From IMG/VR virus record IMGVR_UViG_3300011126_000095, positions 1 to 22,140 of that record: a DNA stretch of 22,140 nt; one strand, 5' to 3'. Origin of the DNA: a virus. Positions 15,747-22,090 of the stretch are shown here, piece by piece (positions within the stretch are counted from its first letter, which is position 1; every line of letters begins with the position of its first letter). The notes below the pieces were generated by a model. It did not search any database. It had not been told where the DNA came from and saw only the letters and a program-made list of their open reading frames with translations. Both the position numbers and the translations under genes were made by a program.

Positions 15747-18700
15747 GTGGTGATAAAACAGCAGGTCAGTGGGTCGGGTCGATTGTTGGCGCTGTTGTTG
15801 GTTATGTTGCGAGCGGCTTTAATCCTGTTGGGGCGATTCAGGGCGCGGCGATTGGTGCGGGGCTTGGCGGAATTGTCGACCCCCCCAAAGGCCCATCTGT
15901 CCGAGGGCCAAGGCTTCAGGACTCTACTGTTCAGGGCGTTCAATACGGGACGCCACTACTCAGAGGGCACGGAAGATTTGCCTCTGTTGGTACAGTTATT
16001 TATCTTGAAAACAATAGGCTAAAAGAAACCATCTCAAAGAAAAAGCAGGGAGGTAAGGGCGGTGGAGGTGGATCATCAACAGTTACAACGTACACCTATT
16101 CAGCAACGTTTGGAATTGCGCTGGCTGACGTCCCGGCGGACGGAATAAAAGCTATAGGAAAGATCTGGATAGGCTCTGATTTAGTTTATAACGGAGAGTC
16201 GAGCAATCTCGAAACAATTGTTGCAAGCAATAAATCGACAGTAGGAACAGCGTTTGGTTTGGACCTCCCTATTTCTGGCGGCGGCTCTACAATATCTGGC
16301 AACAATGGGGTTAAATTCAAGATCTATCCAGGCACAGATGATCAGCTTCCTGACGCAAGGATTGAGGCAGAATTAGGCGTCGGCAATGCTCCAGCGTTTC
16401 GCGGAACATGTTATATCATGTTGTACGACCTGCCATTGAAAAAATACGGGAACTCACTGCTTGGCGCACAAGTAAAAGTTGAATTAATTGTTGGTGATAT
16501 TGTCCCTACTGGATTGGTACTACTGTCAACAAAGTATGCTGACGGGCCATCAACCTCATCTGTAGGAATAACGGGATGCACATCCCCGCTTAATAGCGAT
16601 GGGTCGTCATGGGTTCTTACAAAGAACCTCGAAGAACAAAAAATGGTTCTGAATAAAATACTCCCTTACGGAGCTATTATAAAGCCTAGAATCGGGCCTA
16701 TAAGCACCTACGGAGACGCTATAGACGGCTATACTGATATTAGTTCATGGGCCTCCACAAAATCCGGAAAGATTTTTTGTAATGGCCAAGAATTCTCATT
16801 CCCAATTGTCGGCAATGCTTTTCGATACATTAATAAAATAGACGATACCTTTGTTCTTTTTCATCAAGAATTTTCGGGCGGGCTTTCTGCAAGGATATAC
16901 AGTTACACGAGCGAGATATTAAGTTTTGCGGATCAGATCCCCGATTATTATGTTCTTGCGCTTTTTGATGAATCGACAATTGTCGGAATCGAGGACGACG
17001 GACTGACAGTAACTACATTTTCCACATCAAACTTAACTGTTTTAGATACCTTTTCTTTGCCTTCCGTCTGGCCTACAAGCGGGGATATTACCGTCTTAAC
17101 CTCACAGCGAACCTGGTGCTGTGTCGATAGCGGTGTTTTTTATGTGTATTCATCATCGTCAGCTGAATTATTGATCATTGATATTGAGTCGCAGACAGAG
17201 ATTAATAGAATAGATGTTGCTGGCATTTATTACAACGCGGCCAGGGGCGGCTGTATTAGTGTGCGCTATGGGATTTTGTCAATTTTTGAGAACGGCCTAA
17301 ATGCTGCTACCCCATCAAGGGTTTATCACCTTCATTTAAACGGCTTCAGTGAATCCGGCGTCCCTCTATCTTCAGTCGTTCAAGCTGAGCTAACCAGATC
17401 AGAATTGATCGACGCAAGCGATATCAACGTTACTGACCTTTCGTCCGATATTGTTCGCGGGTACAGGCTGGCTGGGGTTCAGCAAGTTCGTGGGTGCATA
17501 GGGCCATTACAAGCAGCTTGGCCATTTGATCTAATCGCTGATGGGTATCAGATAAAAGCTGTTAGGCGTGGCAATAGCTCGATCAGAACCATTACATCTG
17601 ACGATCTTGACGCGAAAAAACAAGGCGATCAATCAGGCGTACAACTTAAACAATCAAGAGAAATGGACTCGCAACTTCCAAGCAAAATACTGCTAAAATA
17701 TATCGATTCAAATCGAGAGCATGAGATTAATGAGCAGCCAAGTGTTGAGCGTAAAAGCTCAGGATCTGTCCAAGTGCAGGAAGTGGATCTACCAGTAGTT
17801 TTCTCTCCTAACGAGGCTGCTGCTGCGGCCAATGTCATGTTTAATATGGCATGGACAGAACGTTATGATTATCAGCATACACTAAGCCCTGCACATATCG
17901 ACTTACAGCCATCAGACGTTATTACCCTGACGACGGACTACGGGTCATTCGAGGTCATTTTGCGAGACATGAGCTATCTTGCAGATGGTCGAATCGAGTG
18001 CTTATCACGAGCGAATGCAGCAGCTGATTATGTTCAATCTGACTCGCTGGGGGATGCCGGGTCCGTTGCGTCTTCAACAATCCCGCTGTACGGGGACGCG
18101 ATAATTGCTCTTTTGGATATTCCTATGATCAGGAATACTGATAACGAAGCCGCTTATGCCGTGGCCATGTCTGGGTATGCCTCCAGTTGGCCAGGAGGGG
18201 CGCTTTATCAATCTAATGACAACGAACAAACATGGACCATACAGCAAGCATGGCCGTCAAGTGTGATAATGGGGTATGCGGCTAATTCATTGCCGGAACA
18301 TAGCGGTCTAGTCATTGATAGAGTCAATACTTTGACTATATTTTTGATATCGGGAGCACTTGACGGGATCACTGAGGCGCAAATGATGACTGGGTTAAAC
18401 TGGGCAGCATATGGTGCCGATGGAAGATGGGAAATAATCAGGTTCTCTGATGTCACTCTGAACTCTAATGGCAGTTACACGATAGGAAATATTATAAGAG
18501 GCTCCAGGGGGTCGGAAATATATACCGGAACTCATGTCCCTAACGATCTGTTTGTGTTTCTTGATGATTCTGACATATACGGACTGGGGGTCGATCTTCA
18601 GTATCTAAATGTAACAAGACAGTATCGAGGGCTAACACTTGGGCAGGAAATTGACGATGCAGTCTCGGTGGATTTTGCGTATAAAGGTGTTAATCTAAAG

Positions 18701-19048
18701 CCGCTTTCTGGAATCGATGGGACATTGGTTAACAATGCAGGAGTCTGGGAAATTAGGTGGAATTACAGAACGAGATTAATCGGGAGCCTTTGGACGACAG
18801 GAGTCCAAACAGGGACGGGAGAAGCTGTAGTTAATGGCGATTTTTTAACCTTTGAAATAGATGTCTATGATAACGCCAGCCCTGCCGTTGTCGTCCGAAC
18901 TATTACCACGACATCTCTTGTTGCTGGGTACACGGTACTTCAACAGGAAGAGGATTTTGGGTCGCCAATTCCGACCTCATTAACTGTTAAAATATACCAA
19001 ATCAGCGCCACGGTAGGGCGTGGATATCCATTGGAGATTAGTGCATGA
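15743..19048 (+). CDS. tail tip / host specificity protein, J-like, with large insert
   Basis: 1101-residue tip protein likely to contact the receptor. Residues 11-45 form a glycine-rich hydrophobic segment (VGSIVGAVVGYVASGF and AIQGAAIGAGLGGIV), followed by a glycine run near 103-110. A J-like region contains NAPAFRGTCYIMLYDLPL (215-232) and ends GAQVKVELIVG (241-251). The next roughly 295 residues (252-545) are unusual beta-rich sequence. The J-like frame resumes with INVTDLSSDIVRGYRLAG and GYQIKAVRRGNSS, then the AAAAANVMFNMAWTER and DLQPSDVITLTTDYG blocks. The C-terminal third is fibronectin-like or other beta structure. Confidence 0.88.
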   Translation: MSGDKTAGQWVGSIVGAVVGYVASGFNPVGAIQGAAIGAGLGGIVDPPKGPSVRGPRLQDSTVQGVQYGTPLLRGHGRFASVGTVIYLENNRLKETISKKKQGGKGGGGGSSTVTTYTYSATFGIALADVPADGIKAIGKIWIGSDLVYNGESSNLETIVASNKSTVGTAFGLDLPISGGGSTISGNNGVKFKIYPGTDDQLPDARIEAELGVGNAPAFRGTCYIMLYDLPLKKYGNSLLGAQVKVELIVGDIVPTGLVLLSTKYADGPSTSSVGITGCTSPLNSDGSSWVLTKNLEEQKMVLNKILPYGAIIKPRIGPISTYGDAIDGYTDISSWASTKSGKIFCNGQEFSFPIVGNAFRYINKIDDTFVLFHQEFSGGLSARIYSYTSEILSFADQIPDYYVLALFDESTIVGIEDDGLTVTTFSTSNLTVLDTFSLPSVWPTSGDITVLTSQRTWCCVDSGVFYVYSSSSAELLIIDIESQTEINRIDVAGIYYNAARGGCISVRYGILSIFENGLNAATPSRVYHLHLNGFSESGVPLSSVVQAELTRSELIDASDINVTDLSSDIVRGYRLAGVQQVRGCIGPLQAAWPFDLIADGYQIKAVRRGNSSIRTITSDDLDAKKQGDQSGVQLKQSREMDSQLPSKILLKYIDSNREHEINEQPSVERKSSGSVQVQEVDLPVVFSPNEAAAAANVMFNMAWTERYDYQHTLSPAHIDLQPSDVITLTTDYGSFEVILRDMSYLADGRIECLSRANAAADYVQSDSLGDAGSVASSTIPLYGDAIIALLDIPMIRNTDNEAAYAVAMSGYASSWPGGALYQSNDNEQTWTIQQAWPSSVIMGYAANSLPEHSGLVIDRVNTLTIFLISGALDGITEAQMMTGLNWAAYGADGRWEIIRFSDVTLNSNGSYTIGNIIRGSRGSEIYTGTHVPNDLFVFLDDSDIYGLGVDLQYLNVTRQYRGLTLGQEIDDAVSVDFAYKGVNLKPLSGIDGTLVNNAGVWEIRWNYRTRLIGSLWTTGVQTGTGEAVVNGDFLTFEIDVYDNASPAVVVRTITTTSLVAGYTVLQQEEDFGSPIPTSLTVKIYQISATVGRGYPLEISA

Positions 19049-19437
19049 CAACCCCAATTTTAGGTATTACAGAGCTTTCAAGTGGACAGATAGATCAATT
19101 TGCTACTGCTAACGAGGCATTCAGAGCCCTTGAATCAGCCGGAAATGGCGTGCTGGCTATAGTTTTTTCTGCTGTATCGCCGATTAATATCACAACATTA
19201 ACAAATGCTGAATTTGGAGGTTATGGTGCTTTCATATGCTCAGGGCAAACGGCTATAGCCACTGTCAACCTTCCCTCGTCAAGCCCGCAATACGGCAGAT
19301 TGTTCTCTGTAATTAATAGCGGGTCGTTTGATGTTGTTGTTGTGGGTGCTGGCGGCGGAAGTCCAGGGCTTTCAGTGTCCGCCGGACAGATGAGAGTAAT
19401 CTACACAGATGGGGTTAGTGTTTGGGCGGCATCATAA
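19045..19437 (+). CDS. small tail tip-associated protein, last gene of the late operon
   Basis: 130 residues. The N-terminus (LGITELSSGQIDQFATANEA, then FRALES) resembles the opening of DUF2793-like phage tail proteins, while the rest is Ser/Gly/Val-rich beta sequence ending with SVSAGQMRVIYTDGVSVWAAS. It overlaps the tip gene by ATGA and probably decorates or joins the tip. Its stop (19435-19437) overlaps the end of an opposite-strand gene (19432-19578). No terminator is seen between them. Function is inferred mainly from position. Confidence 0.6.
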   Translation: MTTPILGITELSSGQIDQFATANEAFRALESAGNGVLAIVFSAVSPINITTLTNAEFGGYGAFICSGQTAIATVNLPSSSPQYGRLFSVINSGSFDVVVVGAGGGSPGLSVSAGQMRVIYTDGVSVWAAS

Positions 19438-19578
19438 CGCATCCCATGATTTAAGGCGGCTTTTCAAAGCAACGGATGTAATCCCGAATACATATCTCGC
19501 AATAAACGAGAATTGTACGCCATCCGATATCATTTCCAGCGTAAAAACAACATCACTTTCCGTTAATTTTCTTTTCAT
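19432..19578 (-). CDS. 48-residue small protein, HTH-like
   Basis: Short minus-strand gene: it starts MKRKLTESDVVFTLEMI, and its second half is FIARYVFGITSVALKSRLK, which fits a helix-turn-helix-like pair (ARYVFGITSVALKSRL). No family is assigned. Its ATG (19578-19576) shares an ATGA overlap with the stop of the upstream 76-residue gene, strong support that it is translated by coupling. Its TGA (19434-19432) lies past the convergent late operon's stop, so the two strands' coding ends overlap by six bases. Confidence 0.6.
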   Translation of the reverse strand: MKRKLTESDVVFTLEMISDGVQFSFIARYVFGITSVALKSRLKSWDAL

Positions 19579-19805
19579 GCCTTGCACCGTATCCTTAATG
19601 GGTTTGTATGCCCGATCTTAAGACGATGACGCCAGTTTGATGCCGCTCTCTCACATTCATCCCTTGCACCCCTGTGCAGTAGTATATAGTCCCTGGCGTA
19701 GTCGCTAACCAGCGCATTGAGATTTGATTCAATAGCAGAGGCTTCTTTCTGAATATGAAAAGAATTCTGCTTCCTACTCCATTCTAAAACCCATGACTCT
19801 TTCAT
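19575..19805 (-). CDS. 76-residue conserved phage protein of unknown function
   Basis: Begins MKESWVLEWSRKQNSFHIQ, a pattern recalled from small proteins in lambda-like early and nin regions, and continues with LVSDYARDYILLHRGARDE and a basic tail. AAGGTG at 19814-19809 (minus strand) precedes the ATG, a strong ribosome site located immediately after the R box of the first attC-like repeat. The downstream 48-residue gene is coupled by ATGA. Function unknown. Confidence 0.7.
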   Translation of the reverse strand: MKESWVLEWSRKQNSFHIQKEASAIESNLNALVSDYARDYILLHRGARDECERAASNWRHRLKIGHTNPLRIRCKA

Positions 19806-19814
19806 AAATCACCT

Positions 19815-19865
19815 TTTTAACACTTTGATACAAAAGACCTTCGGCTTTTGATCGTTTCGTTATAA
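19815..19865. repeat. attC-like imperfect inverted repeat 1
   Basis: Plus-strand layout: R box TTTTAAC (19815-19821), spacer ACTTT, L box GATACAAAAG with one extra A, centre ACCTTCGG, L box CTTTTGATC, spacer GTTTC, R box GTTATAA (19859-19865). Arms are separated by two 5-base unpaired spacers, as in integron attC. A 45-base core is 44/45 identical to repeat 4. The stop TAA of the 55-residue gene lies in the right R box. It could also act as a transcription terminator hairpin. Confidence 0.6.
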
Positions 19866-20027
19866 ACCTGACCATTCGCGAACCACCTCTTTCAGTGACT
19901 CGTATTGGCTATCGCTAATTACAAGAGTTAGGCCGCCAATGCGAATAGAAAGCGAATCCAAATCAATTTCATCAATAGCGAAGTCGCTCGCAGAGTCGTC
20001 ACCAGATAAATCTATTTGTGTGTCCAT
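19860..20027 (-). CDS. 55-residue acidic protein, single-gene cassette
   Basis: Short gene reading MDTQIDLSGDDSASDFAID, then IDLDSLSIRIGGLTLVIS and a C-terminus EWSGL. It has 13 Asp/Glu against 3 Lys/Arg, so it is strongly acidic, but no family is recognised. It lies alone between attC-like repeats 2 and 1, and its TAA stop falls inside the R box of repeat 1, the arrangement of a one-gene integron cassette. The start ATG (20027) is weakly preceded by GAGAG. DNA mimicry or inhibitor activity is only a guess. Confidence 0.65.
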   Translation of the reverse strand: MDTQIDLSGDDSASDFAIDEIDLDSLSIRIGGLTLVISDSQYESLKEVVREWSGL

Positions 20028-20048
20028 GCTCGTACTCTCAAAATCGGT

Positions 20049-20114
20049 TTATAACAAAGCAGTGGAGTCACTGCGTTCGGACGGCTAACGCCGCCGCTCA
20101 CTTTGGTGTTATAA
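20049..20114. repeat. attC-like imperfect inverted repeat 2
   Basis: 66 bases: R box TTATAAC (20049-20055), spacer AAAGC, L box AGTGGAG with one extra G, a longer centre with inner hairpins (GACGGC/GCCGCC-type arms), L box CTCACT (20097-20102), spacer TTGGT, R box GTTATAA (20108-20114). The R boxes are perfect inverted copies. Best attC candidate of the four because of its length, 5-base spacers and extrahelical base. The TAA of the 169-residue gene lies in its right R box. Confidence 0.62.
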
Positions 20115-20618
20115 AACCCCGTTCCTCTTAAACTTATCTAGCCAATTATTCCGCATATAATCAATGTCATTCTTCCAGCAACAGCCGTTTGAGCGCTTGT
20201 TAAAGTAAGTCTTTTGAGATATCCCGATGTGCTGAGATATCTTTGAAGGAGCGTGTAGCGTGGAAGGGTAGATTACTTCGTCAACCATTATTTTCGCTAT
20301 TGCGCTAATCTTTCCACCAATGTCTGTGATTCTCCTTCTCGCTACGTATGGACCGATCAAATCCTGGCAGTGGCCCTCAAGCAGCAGCCTTGCCGCCCTT
20401 CTGTGCTCGTCCTGCTTGTGACATCTGGCATCTTCAACCAGTACCTCTTGCCAGCTTTGAGATGTATGTGTTGGCTTAAAAACTGGGATATCAGTACCGC
20501 CCTTATTGCTACGAGTCTCTTTCCCGTCAGCACTGTACAGATCATTAAAGCAGTATTGATTTCTGACGTTGCTATAACGTAAGCCTGGCTGTCTTTTGCT
20601 TTTAGTCGATGCGTTCAT
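20109..20618 (-). CDS. 169-residue protein with possible C-terminal HTH; candidate late regulator
   Basis: Not recognised with confidence. The N-terminal third is polar (KSKRQPGLRYSNVRNQY); the middle has QDEHRRAARLLLEGH and CQDLIGPYVARRRITDIGG. The last third, with SKISQHIGISQKTYFNKR and DIDYMRNNWLDKF, could be a helix-turn-helix followed by a terminal helix. In lambda-like phages the gene after ninG at this position is often an antiterminator (Q-like), so a late regulator is possible. AGGAAG lies upstream of ATG 20618, which overlaps the stop of the zinc-ribbon gene (ATGA). The stop is inside attC-like repeat 2. Confidence 0.55.
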   Translation of the reverse strand: MNASTKSKRQPGLRYSNVRNQYCFNDLYSADGKETRSNKGGTDIPVFKPTHTSQSWQEVLVEDARCHKQDEHRRAARLLLEGHCQDLIGPYVARRRITDIGGKISAIAKIMVDEVIYPSTLHAPSKISQHIGISQKTYFNKRSNGCCWKNDIDYMRNNWLDKFKRNGVL

Positions 20619-20767
20619 GTAATCTTCCTTTCTCGCCCTATAGCTTTATCGAAATATTTGCATGATAAGCAATACCAGCCTGCCAACCTTTTTTTTGCGC
20701 AGCTTCTAACTTTTAGAGTATCTTTGTTTCCGCAATTCTTGCAAGTTTTAGGCGTATCAGCATCCAT
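20615..20767 (-). CDS. 50-residue zinc-ribbon protein
   Basis: Short gene with cysteine pairs C9-x-x-C12 (TCKNCGN) and C33-x-x-C36 (WYCLSCKYF) and an additional C23; a typical four-cysteine zinc ribbon. The tail is basic (KAIGRERKIT). It starts one base after the ninG stop and overlaps the next gene by ATGA, so all three are probably co-translated. It may bind nucleic acid or a recombination partner; small zinc proteins are frequent in nin regions. Exact function unknown. Confidence 0.72.
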   Translation of the reverse strand: MDADTPKTCKNCGNKDTLKVRSCAKKRLAGWYCLSCKYFDKAIGRERKIT

Positions 20768-20768
20768 A

Positions 20769-21179
20769 TCACAGACCTATTCTTTTTTTGTGAAAATTAA
20801 TTTGATCGTTGAATTCACGCAAAAGGTCATCATAGTCAGCTTTGTATAGCTTTTTAACCCGCTTTTTACTCTCCTCCATAAGGTCTACAAAATCTTTGCC
20901 GTAATAATCTATCATCCAGATAGTATACCTTTGAGCGGCGGTCCCAAACTTCATACCAAAACTATTACAACTTTTACATTGTGGGTGAACATTTTCTTTT
21001 TCTAGTGACCAGTAGCTCGAATGCCCTTTAGGGATAAAGTGACCGCCATCCATTTCATTCCATTTAAAAATCCCATTACAAGATACGCACTGGCAGTACC
21101 CGTTATCATCAGCAGATTCTAATCTTGATAAAAGCTGAATAGCGTCTAAACATTTCGCTCGAATCGTTTTTTTAGGCAC
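20769..21179 (-). CDS. ninG: NinG/Rap-like HNH protein
   Basis: 136 residues. A C29/C31/C34 cluster (GYCQCVSCNG) is followed by GGHFIPKGH (H47) and NVHPQCKSCNS (C68, C71), the pattern of the NinG recombination protein HNH/zinc core. The C-terminus is a charged helix (REFNDQINFHKKRIGL). The start is a GTG at 21179 because GGAGG lies upstream at the right spacing and it overlaps the NinB-like stop; an earlier ATG at 21245 would overlap that gene in another frame. It lacks the N-terminal part of lambda NinG (about 204 residues). Likely acts in homologous recombination of phage DNA. Confidence 0.85.
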   Translation of the reverse strand: MPKKTIRAKCLDAIQLLSRLESADDNGYCQCVSCNGIFKWNEMDGGHFIPKGHSSYWSLEKENVHPQCKSCNSFGMKFGTAAQRYTIWMIDYYGKDFVDLMEESKKRVKKLYKADYDDLLREFNDQINFHKKRIGL

Positions 21180-21609
21180 TTCCAGCCTCCGGGTACTCAG
21201 CTCTTCCCTTTGTCTCCCTGTCAGGAAAAGGGACATAAACGTCAAGCTCTGAATTTTTACGATTTATCACGTCAAATATCCTTGATACCTGTTCTTTTTT
21301 TACCTTGGTAATACTGCGCGTATTAAACATCGCTTCCTATATGTACTTCCAGACGTTTTCCCGATAGCGCTCTTTCGTCCAAGGTATGTCTGTTCCTTCA
21401 TTGAAATATTCAAGAACTGTAATCCCTTTATTATTTAGTTCTTCTGCCATCATTTCACACCACAAAAATATAGCATTGTGCTGCGGTGTTGTTTTTTCAT
21501 CTGATATGATTTCAAATGTTATGGATTTATCTTCTTCAAATCCTCGCCTGGCTCTTGATATAAACTCACCAAGCTGCCATTCGTTTTTAATTGTGTATCG
21601 CTCTCCCAT
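21172..21609 (-). pseudogene. ninB: NinB-like recombination protein gene split by an in-frame TAG
   Basis: The full frame spans 145 sense codons plus one internal TAG (21339-21337). Before the stop, MGERYTIKNEWQLGEF, TTPQHNAIFLWCEMMAEEL and DIPWTKERYRENVWKYI match NinB-like phage proteins. After it, the same frame continues with EAMFNTRSITKVKKEQ, SRIFDVINRKNSEL and VYVPFPDRE, also as expected, and stops next to ninG. One C-to-T change of CAG would give the amber codon. Alternatively the two halves are made separately: ATG 21330 with AGGAAG just upstream could restart. Full length is close to lambda NinB (142). ATG 21609 begins two bases from attC-like repeat 3, whose GGAG could be the ribosome site. 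Confidence 0.75.
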
Positions 21610-21610
21610 T

Positions 21611-21662
21611 CTATAACACTCCAATGAACGAGACCTATCGGCTCGTTATCTGTTCGTTATAC
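21611..21662. repeat. attC-like imperfect inverted repeat 3
   Basis: Plus strand: R box CTATAAC (21611-21617), spacer ACTCC, L box AATGAACGAG with one extra G, centre ACCTATCGG, L box CTCGTTATC, spacer TGTTC, R box GTTATAC (21656-21662). It has the same spacer lengths, extra-base position and a centre similar to repeats 1 and 4. The TAA stop of the 63-residue gene is in the right R box. The NinB-like gene begins right beside the left R box. Confidence 0.6.
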
Positions 21663-21848
21663 CTCAACAACCCTTAGCGTAAGCTCTGCCCCTGCAATAC
21701 CGTCCCCAGTGCTATCTACCTCAATATTTGGGATCGATATAAATTCTGCCTCACAACCTGCACCAATATAAAAAGAAATCTCCCTACTTCTTCCGGACGC
21801 CCCTTTTTCTAGTCGTTGCAAAACATCAATAAGATCAGTTGTTGTCAT
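21657..21848 (-). CDS. 63-residue hypothetical protein
   Basis: Small gene starting MTTTDLIDVLQRLEKGASGR and ending LTLRVVEV. No known family; the N-terminus is helical, the rest beta-like. GGAGGGTGAT (minus strand, 21862-21853) is a very strong ribosome site before ATG 21848. The stop TAA lies in the R box of attC-like repeat 3, matching the end of a cassette gene. It follows the putative HTH gene by 18 bases and probably shares its transcript. Confidence 0.65.
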   Translation of the reverse strand: MTTTDLIDVLQRLEKGASGRSREISFYIGAGCEAEFISIPNIEVDSTGDGIAGAELTLRVVEV

Positions 21849-21866
21849 TTTATCACCCTCCAGATG

Positions 21867-22052
21867 CTACAATCCTTCACTTTCTATAATATCCGGCCTG
21901 TTTTTCCTAAGCCTCCACAGCCAGCCGTCTGGAATATCCTTGCTATCATCTCGATTACAGACGGCTGATAAGTGAGCGCCACAATCTTTCGCCAGGTCTG
22001 ACTTTGGCCTATTGCTTAACTTATAATACTTTAATAGCTTTTTTAGCTTCAT
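21867..22052 (-). CDS. 61-residue putative HTH regulator, Cro/YdaS-like
   Basis: Short protein: KKLLKYYKLSNRPKSDLAKD, then CGAHLSAVCNRDDSKDIPDG and WLWRLRKNRPDII. The pattern of a first helix, a turn with DLAKDCGAHLSAV and an IPDGWLWRLRKNRPDI end recalls small Cro/YdaS-like DNA-binding proteins of phages. AGGTG lies upstream of ATG 22052. It is the first gene downstream (minus strand) of attC-like repeat 4. The HTH match is weak and the protein may be something else. Confidence 0.55.
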   Translation of the reverse strand: MKLKKLLKYYKLSNRPKSDLAKDCGAHLSAVCNRDDSKDIPDGWLWRLRKNRPDIIESEGL

Positions 22053-22090
22053 TTAACACCTATTCTGTAAATTAATTAAACCAGTTTTTT

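Noticed and set aside
15656-15943. Minus-strand open frame across the NlpC/P60-tip gene junction
   Set aside because: It is a shadow of the tip gene's glycine-rich start and has no ribosome site or family sequence.
19409-19621. Plus-strand open frame of 70 residues after the tail operon
   Set aside because: It lies opposite the ATGA-coupled minus-strand genes and has no recognisable features; the minus-strand reading is better supported.
21337-21339. TAG reassigned to glutamine in this phage
   Set aside because: Other genes here, such as the prohead protease, the small post-capsid protein and the 41-residue peptide, end in TAG without conserved sequence following, so standard code is used.
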